DNA of 6,348 nt from Burkholderiaceae bacterium (GTDB taxonomy: Bacteria > Pseudomonadota > Gammaproteobacteria > Burkholderiales > Burkholderiaceae_C): contig JANREF010000142.1 of the NCBI GenBank assembly GCA_030726195.1, positions 1 through 6,348 of the forward strand, given 5' to 3'. A program made the translations under genes and the position numbers. Numbering within the stretch: position 1 is the stretch's first letter; each line of letters opens with the position of its first letter. Under the pieces are notes generated by a model. It worked only from the letters and a program-made list of their open reading frames with translations. It ran no database searches and was not told the DNA's origin. Positions 6,181 through 6,348 of this stretch are shown here, piece after piece.

Positions 6181-6245
6181 CGCGCCGCTGTGGTTCAGCT
6201 ATGGTTTGGCTGCGGTGCGGCTATGGTGGCGCTATGCGTTCAGCT
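6181..6245. repeat. 11-base imperfect tandem repeat running across the Gfo/Idh/MocA stop codon
   Basis: Plus-strand units are CGCGCCGCTGT (weak), GGTTCAGCTAT, GGTTTGGCTGC, GGTGCGGCTAT and GGTGGCGCTAT, then GCGTTCAGCT inside the coding end with a one-base insertion. GCT keeps a fixed phase in the first five. The unit at 6225-6235 supplies the stop codon (CTA at 6232-6234), and the last unit encodes the final residues of the protein. Confidence 0.7.
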
Positions 6246-6348
6246 GCTGCTCCAAGTCGTGCAGCACTTGGTAGCACGGCAGCACTTGGGCCACGCTGGC
6301 GTTGGGCTCGCGGCCTTCGCGGATGGCCGCAAAAAACTCGCGGTCTTG
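6232..6348 (-). CDS. Probable Gfo/Idh/MocA-family oxidoreductase, C-terminal end only
   Basis: Only the last 38 codons and the TAG stop are in the window; the frame is open to the right edge. The visible residues begin with QDREFFAAIREGREPNASVA and continue QVLPCYQVLHDLEQQLNA. The pattern 'FxxAIREGREPxAS', then a helix reaching the C-terminus, is typical of the end of Gfo/Idh/MocA NAD(P)-dependent sugar or inositol dehydrogenases. The Rossmann domain and the catalytic Lys motif lie outside, so substrate and even family rest on this tail alone. Transcription runs toward the aldo/keto reductase, which begins 348 bases further on, so co-transcription is uncertain. The stop codon and last codons lie in an 11-base tandem repeat. 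Confidence 0.7.
   Translation of the reverse strand, partial: QDREFFAAIREGREPNASVAQVLPCYQVLHDLEQQLNA

Larger units (their letters stand above)
5884..6231. other. 348-base gap rich in short tandem repeats
   Basis: This stretch between the aldo/keto reductase start and the Gfo/Idh/MocA stop holds three separate tandem repeats (5943-5983, 6034-6068, 6181-6245) and a perfect 10-base palindrome, ACAGCGCTGT (6158-6167). The plus strand is G/T-rich, so the reductase leader is C/A-rich. I see no convincing promoter for the reductase. A plus-strand frame (GTG 5858 or ATG 5882 to 6169) would give a hydrophobic peptide, but I do not accept it as a gene. Confidence 0.6.

Overview
The window looks like chromosomal DNA from a betaproteobacterium, most likely Comamonadaceae (Rhodoferax/Limnohabitans/Acidovorax relatives). 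This is judged from the GC-rich coding, the protein families and their style, and the gene neighbourhood; no phylogenetic test was possible. It is an ordinary metabolic region. There is no tRNA, rRNA, insertion sequence, phage gene, CRISPR array or toxin/defence gene. The two genes at the window edges are both incomplete.

Left part (1-4070) is a fatty-acid beta-oxidation module. On the minus strand a thiolase (1301-2506) lies upstream of a FadB/FadJ-type enoyl-CoA hydratase/3-hydroxyacyl-CoA dehydrogenase (1-1159, cut by the left edge). Divergently on the plus strand is an acyl-CoA dehydrogenase of the LCAD/isovaleryl-CoA type (best start TTG at 2904, to 4070). Together they supply the dehydrogenation, hydration, second oxidation and thiolysis steps of one beta-oxidation turn. 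The roughly 400-base gap between the divergent genes is the obvious control region.

Right part (4138-6348) is all minus strand: a YigZ/IMPACT-family protein (4179-4772), an NADP-type aldo/keto reductase (4834-5883) with a hairpin just after its stop, a 348-base gap, and the last 38 codons of a probable Gfo/Idh/MocA oxidoreductase (6232-6348). The yigZ-like gene converges on the acyl-CoA dehydrogenase gene.

The most unusual signal is in the gaps rather than the genes. Most non-coding stretches hold a short imperfect tandem repeat, each with its own sequence and a period of 7 to 15 bases. Two of these arrays run across a stop codon: a 15-base unit x3 at the yigZ-like stop, which supplies three in-frame TAGs, and an 11-base unit at the Gfo/Idh/MocA stop. 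Two more form 9-base-periodic, C/A-rich leaders starting 14 bases upstream of the thiolase and FadB/FadJ-type start codons. I see no convincing new multi-gene system.
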